A model generated the notes under the pieces. It was not told where the DNA came from, did not search any database, and saw only the letters and a list, made by a program, of their open reading frames with translations. Positions 7,106-15,212 of a stretch of DNA of 43,810 nt are shown here, piece after piece. Made by a program: the position numbers and the translations under genes. The stretch is taken from positions 1 to 43,810 of the forward strand of contig JAFAAX010000079.1 in the NCBI GenBank assembly GCA_023426345.1, written 5' to 3'. Source of the DNA: Actinomycetes bacterium (lineage in GTDB: Bacteria; Actinomycetota; Actinomycetes; Actinomycetales; Actinomycetaceae). Numbering within the stretch: the first letter of the stretch is position 1; each line of letters begins with the position of its first letter.

Positions 7106-10100
7106 TCAGTCAGGCACCTCCGCCCGGAAGGAGGAGAACACGTAAGCAGAACTCCCGATGGCAGAGGGCGAGCGGTTGACCGAGACGCCGATGGGTCCTG
7201 CAACCTGGAGACCGGCCGTCGTGTCCGTCGATGCGAGCTGCCAGTCGGACGGTTCCGCACCGGCCGACTTCCAGACCTTTGCCTGGATCGTCGTGGTTCC
7301 TGACCCTGTGATCTGGGCCCGCACCGTGAAGGTCTCACCCGCCGCCCACGTGGCGCCGGGCACCGCATAGCTGCTCAGCACGGTCGTACCGCGCTGGTTC
7401 ACCAGCCACACACGGCCATCGGCCCGCAACCACACCAGGACCCTGTAGCTGTCGCCGGCCGCGTCGCGCCGGGCGAAGAGGCCGACGTAGGACGCACCGG
7501 TGTCCGGGCCGCCAACTGCGGAGAAGTCCGCCTGCATCTCGACGTCCCCCACAGAGACCTCGTTGAGGGACTGGAACCGGATCGACCCTGGGCTGAGGGT
7601 GAGCAGCGCAGCGCCCTCGGAGACGCTCGCGGCGCTGGCCGAGCCGGAGAGAGTCGTCCAGGCTCCGCCGAGATCGGCAGTTCCCCATCCCGACGCCACC
7701 GTGCGTCCGAAGCTGTCGGAGGCGATCGGCGCGGTCGGTTCCACCACGGGCGGATCACTCGCCGTAACGGTCTGCGTGGCAGTCCCCGTCAGGCCATTCT
7801 GATCAGCGACCGTGAGCGTCACCGTGTAGGTCCCGGCAACCGCGTAAGCATGACTCGCAGTCACCCCCGTCCCTGCGGCCGTGCCGTCCCCCCAGTCCCA
7901 CGAGTAGGAGGCAATCGCGCCCCCCTCGCTCGCAGCCGAACCCGACGCGTCCACCGACGCACCCAGATCGGCCGACTGCACGGTGAACGACGCCGTCGGC
8001 GCGGTCGGCGTCGGCTCCGCGCCGGCGTCCAAGTCGACGACGCGGAAGGCATCGAAGGAGGCCGTCGACGCGGAGATGTTGGCAGACCTCGCGAAGTGCA
8101 GGCTGGTGGATCCGGCCGTCTGGAGGGCCGGTGTCGAGTCCGTGGTCGTGTACTGCCAGTTGGACGGCTCCACTGTCCCCGCCTTCCAGACCTTCGCCTG
8201 AATGGTCGTCGGGTCGGTTCCCGTGACGCTCGTCTTCAGGGTGAAGACCTCATTGGCAGTCCATGTCAGGCCCGCCACTCGCGTGGACGCCAGGTTCGTC
8301 CATCCCTGCATCGCGACGATCCACACCGAGCCATCGTTCCTCATCCACACGCGCACCTTGTAGTCTGTGGCGGCCGACTGGCGGGAGAGGATCCCGATGT
8401 ATGAGTTGCCCTCAGACGGCGGAGCGCTGAGCGAGTAGTTGACCGTCGACTCCGAGTCCAAGACGGAGACGGAAGTCAGTGCCATGTTGCGTGTCTGTCC
8501 ACCCGGCAATGTGATCCTGCCGGTCGAACCGTCCACGGAGCCAGCCGACGCGGCTCCCAGCTGGGCCGCCCAGGTCCCTCCGACATCGGCGGCTCCCCAT
8601 CCCGAGGAGACGGTGCGGGTGAAATCGTCAGAGGCGGCGTATGCCACCTCATTGACCGTGATCTCCCGGTCGGCGGCATTGGTCGAGCCCACGCTGTCAG
8701 TGACCGTCAGGCGGATCGCATAGGTGCCATCCTCGGCATAGGTGTGTGCTGCCTGCGGACCGCTCCCCGGTGCCGATCCGTCCCCCCAGTCCCAGGCATA
8801 GGTGAGCGTCGCGCCGTCCGCGGCGCTCGATCCGGTCGCATCGACCGCGACTTGGAGACGATCCGTCGCCACGGTGAACGCGGCGGTGGGATCCGCATGG
8901 GTCACCGTGACGGTCTGCGCCGTCGACGCGGTCCCGCCCCGGTTGTCCGTCACGGTCAGCGTGACGGTGTACTCCCCTGGCAATGCGTAGGCATGCGTCG
9001 CAGTCGCTCCACTGCCGCCAGCCGCGCCGTCCCCCCAGTCCCAGGCATAGGAGATCACTGAACCATCAGGATCCGCCGACGCCGTCCCATCGACGACCGT
9101 CGTCAAACCGCTCACCGAGTGGGTGAAGGATGCCGTGGGCTCAATGTTGGGCCCGAGAACGTCCACCACCGTCGTCGTGCTGGCCGCGAGTCCGGAGTCG
9201 TCCGTCACCGTGAGCGTCACGCGATAGGTGCCAGAGACAGCATATGTGTGCGCTGTGGTCGGCCCTCCGATGCCGGTCTGCCCGTCACCGAAGTCCCACG
9301 CATAGGAGCTGACCGAATGCCCAGTCGTTGCTGAGGAACCCGACGCATCGAGGGCGACGTCGAGTCCGGAGGCTGCCGCGGTGAATGCGGCGGTCGGCGG
9401 CGTCAATCCCTTGCCAATCCCATAGTGGAGAGAGACCTGTTGCGCGGACAGTGTCGACGGGTAGATCGCGACCTCGTCCAGGGAACCGTTAAAGTAGTAG
9501 TTTCCCGGCGCACTGGGCCATCCATTGATGTTGTCGCCACCGACGCGCCAGTACCCGGTGAAAGCCTGGGCCGTCGTCACGGACGCCTTCGAGGTCACAA
9601 GCACACCGTCGACATAGAGCTTCATACCGTCCGACCCGAGCGTTGAGACGACGTGGTGCCAGACGCCGTCGTTGTAGGAGGCCGGACTGATGATCGTCTG
9701 GGCGGAACCCGGGTAGACGCCGAACACGATCTTGCCAGCGGTTGTCATGTAGACGTGACGATCGTGATTGCTCGACAGCCCGGTCTGCGAATCTCCATAT
9801 CCGATGAGCATGCCGCCCTTCGTGGAGGTGGTCCGGAACCATGCCTCCTCCGAGAGCCCCGAGGCGGTCGCCGCCTTGCTCGTGCTGGAGACGATGCCCG
9901 CACTCGTCCCGTTGAAGATAGACCCGGCCGAACCTGTCTCAGAGGGTCCCCCGGGCACCACCGTGGAGACGCCGGAGCCATACACCGGGTCGTTGGCTCC
10001 TGCCCAGTCTGCGGTCACTCCCCCGAGTCTGTAGTACAGAGACGGATCGTCGGCCAACACGGCGCTGGCATACGCGGACGTGACGCCAGTGGCGACCGTG

Positions 10101-11803
10101 ACGGTCACGGGCGAACTCGCACGGGAGTTGCCGTCGGGGTCAGTGGCCGTCACCGTGTAGGTCTGGCTTGAACCGGGGGTGAGGCCGGTGTCGTCCAGGA
10201 CGACCGTCGGCTGCTTCCACCACGTCGAGTCCACAGTCCGAGTGGCGACGGGGGTCGAGACGCCCTGACGGCGCAGGGAGTAGGTGAGTGTGAGGTCGTC
10301 GCGATCCCAGTTGGCGGGAATGCTGATGCGCGCGGTTCCCGGATTCGCCGAGACCGCGTGCGGTGTCCAGTTCGCCGTGGTCACGCGCGGCCCCTGGCTG
10401 GATCCGCCCGGTGGATTCACGGCGAAGCGGGTGAGCCCCTGTCGGGAGAGATTGTTGACCGTGCCGAACTCCCCGGCGACCGAGATGTAGCCTGCCGTGC
10501 CCGTGATGCTCAGGGCCGCCTGACCGAGGCCTGAGGTCGTCCCCACCGTGAAATCGGGAAACCAATTGTACGCCGACGGAGACGGCGTCCCGCTCCAGTC
10601 CTTGTATGTGCTCCCAGCCGTAGAGGAACGGGTGAGTATCCCGCCCACCGCTGTGGTGTAGGACTCGACATATCGGTTCACCTGCGGATTCAGATCCGGC
10701 CAGAGTCCCACAGTCTCGCACTGGTGGGTGTGGTCCGCGGCATAGACCACCGAGCCGGTCGAGTAGACCCCGTAGTGGTCGCCGTGGCAGTCGGAGATCC
10801 ATCGGATCGAACCACTGCCGGCCTCTGCCGCGAAGACCCCTTCGAGGTTGCCCACCTGGGCGTTCGCGAACACCCACCCCGTGCCGTAAACGCCGCTGCT
10901 GTCCGTGGCGAGACCGAAGATGCCCGCCTTGCCGGCATTCGACCCGGAGCTCCAGCCATTCTGCACGACCGTCGGGGCCTGCCACGATGTGTTGATGGCG
11001 CCCGACACCGGATCGAGGTCGACCAATCCGCGCTGCACTTGACCGTTGACGGCATAGAACCGTCCGCCCACGACGACGTCCTTCGTCTGCGGCTCCATCA
11101 CCATCGCGTCGACCTGACGGTCAGTGGTCGGCGCCCAAGCCAAGAGCGCCCCGTTCACGGGGCTGAAACCCGCCAGGTTCGTGCGAGCGACGCCGTTCGC
11201 CTGGGTGAAGAGCCCACCGACGTAGACCGCCGTCGCAGTCGCCGCAATCGCATAGACGCCGGTGCCGCCGATCGCGGGCGTGACCCCGGAGACGAGTTGG
11301 CCCGTCGCCGCATCGAGCGCAGCGAAGTTCCACCGACTCTGCCCGTTGACCGTGTTGAAGGTTCCCCCGATGTAGATCCTCTTCCCGTCAGGCGACGCCG
11401 CGACGGACTTGACGACCCCGTTGGTGGTGGGAGCGAACGTCGTGACGAGATTTCCGGTGGTGATGTCATACGCCAGGATGTTGCTCCGCGGTGTCAAGTT
11501 CGTTCCCACAGCGGCACCGGCCGGACGGACGTTGCTGAACTGACCGACCGCGTAGACGGTGGTCCCGATCGTTGTCTGGGCCCAGACATAGCCGTCATTG
11601 ATCTGCACGGTGGGAAGATCATCGGCGGTGACATGATCAGCGGACCGCTGGAGCAGGGGCGCCGGCGAGGGCAGTTGCTCGCCCTCAGCAGCGTTCGCAG
11701 GCGATGCCGAGACGAGCGTCCCGGCAAACGCGAGGGAGGCCACGGCGGCGGCGCCGAGAAGGCGCAGCAGGCGCCTCCGTGAGGTGTGAGTTGTGGTCGG
11801 CAT
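7106..11803 (-). CDS. Giant Tat-exported propeller/LamG/PKD surface protein
   Basis: This 1565-residue secreted protein is probably a matrix or adhesion factor of the polysaccharide locus. Its parts in order are: a Tat-type signal (SRRRLLRLLG, then ASPANA-A, cleavage near 39); a beta-propeller region of kelch/delta-60-like repeats at about 60-465 (YIGGTFNTVNG, YVGGLFTQANG, VVGGRFYAVNG); an Ig/Fn3-like linker at about 472-572; a LamG/concanavalin-like domain at about 578-796; three PKD domains at about 802-883, 887-968 and 970-1051 (each with WDFGDG or WDWGDG); a roughly 200-residue module at 1057-1257; a fourth PKD at 1268-1349; and a second copy of the module at 1361-1563. No LPXTG motif or C-terminal membrane anchor is seen. 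The ATG follows GGAGGA, 2 bp after the lipoprotein gene's stop, so the pair is coupled. No catalytic motif is recognised. Confidence 0.9.
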   Translation of the reverse strand: MPTTTHTSRRRLLRLLGAAAVASLAFAGTLVSASPANAAEGEQLPSPAPLLQRSADHVTADDLPTVQINDGYVWAQTTIGTTVYAVGQFSNVRPAGAAVGTNLTPRSNILAYDITTGNLVTTFAPTTNGVVKSVAASPDGKRIYIGGTFNTVNGQSRWNFAALDAATGQLVSGVTPAIGGTGVYAIAATATAVYVGGLFTQANGVARTNLAGFSPVNGALLAWAPTTDRQVDAMVMEPQTKDVVVGGRFYAVNGQVQRGLVDLDPVSGAINTSWQAPTVVQNGWSSGSNAGKAGIFGLATDSSGVYGTGWVFANAQVGNLEGVFAAEAGSGSIRWISDCHGDHYGVYSTGSVVYAADHTHQCETVGLWPDLNPQVNRYVESYTTAVGGILTRSSTAGSTYKDWSGTPSPSAYNWFPDFTVGTTSGLGQAALSITGTAGYISVAGEFGTVNNLSRQGLTRFAVNPPGGSSQGPRVTTANWTPHAVSANPGTARISIPANWDRDDLTLTYSLRRQGVSTPVATRTVDSTWWKQPTVVLDDTGLTPGSSQTYTVTATDPDGNSRASSPVTVTVATGVTSAYASAVLADDPSLYYRLGGVTADWAGANDPVYGSGVSTVVPGGPSETGSAGSIFNGTSAGIVSSTSKAATASGLSEEAWFRTTSTKGGMLIGYGDSQTGLSSNHDRHVYMTTAGKIVFGVYPGSAQTIISPASYNDGVWHHVVSTLGSDGMKLYVDGVLVTSKASVTTAQAFTGYWRVGGDNINGWPSAPGNYYFNGSLDEVAIYPSTLSAQQVSLHYGIGKGLTPPTAAFTAAASGLDVALDASGSSATTGHSVSSYAWDFGDGQTGIGGPTTAHTYAVSGTYRVTLTVTDDSGLAASTTTVVDVLGPNIEPTASFTHSVSGLTTVVDGTASADPDGSVISYAWDWGDGAAGGSGATATHAYALPGEYTVTLTVTDNRGGTASTAQTVTVTHADPTAAFTVATDRLQVAVDATGSSAADGATLTYAWDWGDGSAPGSGPQAAHTYAEDGTYAIRLTVTDSVGSTNAADREITVNEVAYAASDDFTRTVSSGWGAADVGGTWAAQLGAASAGSVDGSTGRITLPGGQTRNMALTSVSVLDSESTVNYSLSAPPSEGNSYIGILSRQSAATDYKVRVWMRNDGSVWIVAMQGWTNLASTRVAGLTWTANEVFTLKTSVTGTDPTTIQAKVWKAGTVEPSNWQYTTTDSTPALQTAGSTSLHFARSANISASTASFDAFRVVDLDAGAEPTPTAPTASFTVQSADLGASVDASGSAASEGGAIASYSWDWGDGTAAGTGVTASHAYAVAGTYTVTLTVADQNGLTGTATQTVTASDPPVVEPTAPIASDSFGRTVASGWGTADLGGAWTTLSGSASAASVSEGAALLTLSPGSIRFQSLNEVSVGDVEMQADFSAVGGPDTGASYVGLFARRDAAGDSYRVLVWLRADGRVWLVNQRGTTVLSSYAVPGATWAAGETFTVRAQITGSGTTTIQAKVWKSAGAEPSDWQLASTDTTAGLQVAGPIGVSVNRSPSAIGSSAYVFSSFRAEVPD

Positions 11804-11805
11804 GG

Positions 11806-12474
11806 TCAGGCCGTCCTCCCTGTGAAGACCGCGACGGGCTCGCCCGCCGCGTAGTTGACGGTGATGTCGACCTGGCGGTCCTGCGTCGGGTCGAGCATGA
11901 AGACGTAGATGCCTTCGGCGGTCGCTTCCGGCGCGATATCTCCCTGGAACGGACGTGGGTCCCCGGCGGTGGTGCCCACGCCGTAGGCTCCCCCGTCTGC
12001 GGAAAGCGTCACCACTGCGGAACTGAGGTCGATTGGCCCATCGGACCTGTTCTCGACCGAGACCGTCACACGAATCGCCGGTCCTGCGTTCTCCCCAGGA
12101 GTCTGTGCCGTCACGTCCACGGCTTCGACGCCCACCAGCGATACGGTCACGCCGGTATCGAAATCCACCGGTTCGGACAGCGCAGCCGTCAACGTGGGAA
12201 CGGGAACGGGAGCGGTCGGCCCCTCGGCTGCGTCATCGGCGGGAGGTGTCCAGGTTCCCGTCGGAGAAGGCAGGGACACCGGGGACGAATCGCCCGATGA
12301 GGCCGCATCCGCCGCTCCGCTGACCGAGGAGACGATTCCCGATTGCTGCGCCTCCGCCGTGCAGCCACCCAGGACGAGAAAACCCGCCAGGGCGACAGTG
12401 AACGCGAGTCCGGTGCGGACCGCAGACGACGCGCGGATCCCGCCGCGCGATGTCGATGACGATGACAATGACAC
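11806..12474 (-). CDS. Predicted lipoprotein, DUF4352-like fold
   Basis: This is a lipid-anchored extracytoplasmic protein of about 222 residues. After a serine-rich, arginine-containing N-region comes a hydrophobic stretch ending VLGG-C with the lipobox cysteine at residue 38. A proline-, serine- and alanine-rich linker follows, then one beta-rich domain (about 110-222). Its pattern (IRVTVSVENRSDGPIDLSS, FQGDIAPEATAEGIYVF) resembles DUF4352/telokin-like Ig domains. The GTG at 12472-12474 is chosen because GGGGAG lies 5 nt upstream and the lipobox is then at a normal distance. Upstream in-frame starts would add an untypical leader. It sits 2 bp before the giant secreted protein gene and probably works with it. 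The 207-bp gap upstream suggests its own promoter. Confidence 0.75.
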   Translation of the reverse strand: MSLSSSSTSRGGIRASSAVRTGLAFTVALAGFLVLGGCTAEAQQSGIVSSVSGAADAASSGDSSPVSLPSPTGTWTPPADDAAEGPTAPVPVPTLTAALSEPVDFDTGVTVSLVGVEAVDVTAQTPGENAGPAIRVTVSVENRSDGPIDLSSAVVTLSADGGAYGVGTTAGDPRPFQGDIAPEATAEGIYVFMLDPTQDRQVDITVNYAAGEPVAVFTGRTA

Positions 12475-12527
12475 GATGACTCCCCGAAATCGTCTCAGGC
12501 GCCCCTCGACACGGGCACGTGCGTGGA

Positions 12528-12556
12528 ATCGTAGGACATTCGTCCTGGTCGGCGAA
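12528..12556 (-). promoter_or_regulatory. Candidate promoter of the lipoprotein-giant protein pair
   Basis: On the minus strand, TTCGCC (12556-12551), a 17-bp spacer and TACGAT (12533-12528) form a plausible sigma-70-type promoter. The start point would be about 45-50 nt upstream of the GTG at 12474. The -10 is good and the -35 is weak. Confidence 0.4.
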
Positions 12557-12599
12557 AGAGGGAGAGCACCTGAAGAGGCGCCAACAATTCGTACAGTTC

Positions 12600-12620
12600 G
12601 GATAAGTCTTATGAGTATCC
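12600..12620. promoter_or_regulatory. AT-rich palindrome, candidate operator
   Basis: The 21 bp starting GGATAAGTCTTATG and ending AGTATCC contain a perfect inner palindrome (ATAAG-T-CTTAT) and outer GGATA/TATCC arms. This AT-rich island stands out in GC-rich DNA. It lies about 45 bp upstream of the candidate -35 of the lipoprotein gene, where a transcriptional activator would be expected to bind. No known regulator consensus is recognised. Confidence 0.4.
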
Positions 12621-12681
12621 GTACCTCATTCGAGCCTGTCCTCACTCTGGCTCCCGACCTCGACCACTGGCGGCAGCTCCT

Positions 12682-14142
12682 CTACCGAGACCCCTCACGC
12701 CTGAGCATGAGACGGGCAAAACCGACCAGCGCGCGCGCATCGCGCCGGTACGCGGGGACGATCAGGAACACGGCGGCGACCGCAACTCCCGCGCCGAGCC
12801 CAACGAGCATTGTCGGCCACGCTCCGGCGTCGACCATCATCGTCGCGCCCCAGGACGCGGCTGTGACGACGCCGGTCACGCCGATGATGCGAAGACCGCC
12901 GAACCATAATGCCCGCACCGGGATCGGCGTGATGCGAGAGAGCCAGGTGATCGACACGGACCACGCCAGCAGCGGAGCCGCCATGACGCCGGCAGCGACA
13001 CCGGTCAGACCGAAGACGGACCCGGTGACGATGCACACGATCCTGATCGACAACGAGACGAGCGAGTAGTGGAAGAGCTGCCGCGTGAGTCCTCGACTGA
13101 CATAGACCCAGTACCCGACGAAGGACAACGAGGAGAGCAGAGAGGCGCCGGCGAAGAAGCGCAGAAGAGGGGCCGCGGCGGCCCACTGCTCACCGAGGAC
13201 GATGCGCACCACAGGATCCGCCGCGCCCGCCACGAGAGACAGTGGAATGCCCAGCCCGTATCCCAATGCCAGTTGCCCGGAGACCACGAACGAGTCGAAT
13301 CTCCTGGAGTCCGCCTGTACTCGCGAGAGGACGGGGACTGCCACTGCGGACAACGGTGCTCGAAACTGGTTGAATGCGGTCGTGATCAGCTGATACGCGC
13401 GATTGTAGAGTCCGAGGGATGTGGTTCCGAATCTCCCGCCGACGATGACGGTGTCGATCTGGTTGCCGACATACGTCACCAGGTTCGAGGCGACCAGATT
13501 CGAGCCGAATCGGATGAACGGGGCCATCGCTTCTCCACGCTGGTACCGCCGAGGACGCCATCTGCCCGCGAGGATGGCGCCGAGCAGAAGCGTCGCGCTG
13601 TTGACGATCTGCTGGAGCACGAGCGCCCAGTATCCGGCTCCGCACACCGCCGCGATGATCGCAGTGCCCAGCGCGAGGACCGCCGCCGCGATGTCGATCA
13701 CCGCCATCGCGCGGAACCGCAGGGCACGCATCAGTTGCGCGCGGTACTGCGTGGTCAGCCCGTTGAGCACGAAGGTGCAGGAGAGGACACGGACGATGGC
13801 GATGAGTTCGTCCTCGTGCATGAACAGGTGAACCGGCCACGCCAGGGCGAACATGATGAGCGCAAGGACCACGCCGATCGCCGCGTTGATCCAGAAGAGG
13901 TTGTCACGCTGTCTGTCCGAGAGCTCCGGCGCCTGGACGGCCGCCTGGGTGAGCCCGAAATCGCGGAAGATCTCACCGATTCCGACGATCACCAACACGA
14001 TAGCCATCAGCCCGTAATCGTGCGGTGTGAGGAGCCGCGCCAACGTGATAACGGAGAGCAGCTGCAAGAGCATCTTGGTGCCCTGCGCTCCCAGCGTGAA
14101 CATCGCTCCCCGGGCGGCCGAATGCCCCAACGAGCCGCTCAC
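12682..14142 (-). CDS. Wzx-like polysaccharide flippase (MOP superfamily)
   Basis: This integral membrane protein of 486 residues with about 12-14 hydrophobic spans belongs to the polysaccharide transporter branch of the MOP superfamily. Supporting segments are SVITLARLLTPHDYGLMAIV near the N-terminus and GRFGTTSLGLYNRAYQL in the middle, both typical of Wzx/lipopolysaccharide biosynthesis flippases. It would move lipid-linked repeat units across the membrane for the Wzy-like enzyme downstream. The start is taken as the GTG at 14140-14142, overlapping the TGA of the pyruvyl transferase gene (GTGA). An ATG 13 codons in is an alternative. A 207-bp gap follows before the lipoprotein gene. Confidence 0.88.
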   Translation of the reverse strand: MSGSLGHSAARGAMFTLGAQGTKMLLQLLSVITLARLLTPHDYGLMAIVLVIVGIGEIFRDFGLTQAAVQAPELSDRQRDNLFWINAAIGVVLALIMFALAWPVHLFMHEDELIAIVRVLSCTFVLNGLTTQYRAQLMRALRFRAMAVIDIAAAVLALGTAIIAAVCGAGYWALVLQQIVNSATLLLGAILAGRWRPRRYQRGEAMAPFIRFGSNLVASNLVTYVGNQIDTVIVGGRFGTTSLGLYNRAYQLITTAFNQFRAPLSAVAVPVLSRVQADSRRFDSFVVSGQLALGYGLGIPLSLVAGAADPVVRIVLGEQWAAAAPLLRFFAGASLLSSLSFVGYWVYVSRGLTRQLFHYSLVSLSIRIVCIVTGSVFGLTGVAAGVMAAPLLAWSVSITWLSRITPIPVRALWFGGLRIIGVTGVVTAASWGATMMVDAGAWPTMLVGLGAGVAVAAVFLIVPAYRRDARALVGFARLMLRREGSR

Positions 14143-15212
14143 GGCGTGAGCTCCGCGATGACTGGAAGCGCCAGCGCCACCCTCTCCTGCCCGCGATGCT
14201 GGACGTCCCGGGCGCGCTCGGCCAGATCGCCGACGTCCATTGACCTCAACACATCGGTCGCGACATCGTCGCCAGTCAGGGGTACCACGTGGGACCAACC
14301 GAGTCCTTCCAGAAGAGGAGCGAACTTCCTCGAGTAGGCCATCGCCACCGCGGGCGTCCCGGTCGACAGCGCGTTGAGGCAGGCGTGCATCCGCGCGCCG
14401 ATCACGATCTGCGAGGAAGCGATGACTGAACGCGCGCTATCGAGGTCTCGCGGAACGCAGAGCTCCACACGCCCGTCGTAGTCCTGGTGGAGTTCTCGCG
14501 CCGTCGGCACGTCGTTGTCGGCGTTCGAGGAGTCGAGCACGTGGGGAAGCAACGCCACCGACCGGCCGTGCCCGAGAAGGCGGTCGATCAGATCTCGGAT
14601 GATCCTTCGGTACGCCAGATAGTCGACATGGGAGTTCTCCTGCCACAACAGCCCAGAGACATTGAGGACGACGTCCCTGGGCCGCTCGCGCTCTGGCTGC
14701 CGGAGCCCGAAGACCACATCGGTCGACACCCTGTCGACCGGCCTGCCCAGCCTCTCCGCTGCGCGGGCGCTGGCCTCATCCCGAGCAAGAACCACACGCG
14801 ACCGAGACAAGGTCCGACGCGCGAGAATCCGCGCCTCAGCACCAACGAACGGCCCGATCGTCTGTGGAGCCATGCCCGCACGGGTCCCGGCCTGCACCGC
14901 GAACTCGTGGATGATCGACATCGTCCGGAGCCGTGGCATGCCGTAGATATCGGAGAAGCTGTCACCGGACCTCGTGTCCCAGTAGATGTCGAAGCTCGAA
15001 AGCCACTCCATCATCCCCATCCGACCGGAGAACCGTTCTTTGAGCAAGCCTCCCGGCGACCACGGGACGGAGGGCGGCCGGGCTCCGTAATTCATGAACT
15101 CAAACTCAGCGTGCGGCCACACTCGGCGAAGCACGTCGCACGAGCCCTGGGCCAGCGCGCGCACGCCCAAGTTGGTTGACGAGTCGTCCGCCCACGCGAT
15201 GAGGATCCTCAT
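14139..15212 (-). CDS. Polysaccharide pyruvyl transferase family protein
   Basis: This 357-residue cytoplasmic enzyme is predicted to transfer pyruvate from phosphoenolpyruvate onto a sugar as a ketal, adding negative charge to the repeat unit. The N-terminus (MRILIAWADDSSTNLGVRAL) has the family's nucleotide-binding-like start. The C-terminal half has GARMHACLNALSTGTPAVAM followed by AYSRK, the GxRxH...P...Y..K pattern shared by CsaB/WcaK proteins. The ATG at 15210-15212 overlaps the previous TGA (ATGA) and follows GGAGGG at good spacing. It is paired with an FrhB-like flavoprotein gene immediately upstream, a pairing found in other exopolysaccharide loci. The acceptor sugar is not predictable. 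Confidence 0.88.
   Translation of the reverse strand: MRILIAWADDSSTNLGVRALAQGSCDVLRRVWPHAEFEFMNYGARPPSVPWSPGGLLKERFSGRMGMMEWLSSFDIYWDTRSGDSFSDIYGMPRLRTMSIIHEFAVQAGTRAGMAPQTIGPFVGAEARILARRTLSRSRVVLARDEASARAAERLGRPVDRVSTDVVFGLRQPERERPRDVVLNVSGLLWQENSHVDYLAYRRIIRDLIDRLLGHGRSVALLPHVLDSSNADNDVPTARELHQDYDGRVELCVPRDLDSARSVIASSQIVIGARMHACLNALSTGTPAVAMAYSRKFAPLLEGLGWSHVVPLTGDDVATDVLRSMDVGDLAERARDVQHRGQERVALALPVIAELTP

Noticed and set aside
7106..11803. A peptidase or glycosidase catalytic domain in the giant secreted protein
   Set aside because: I looked for HExxH, GxSxG and acidic catalytic patterns in a recognisable domain and found none. All visible domains are structural or binding types.
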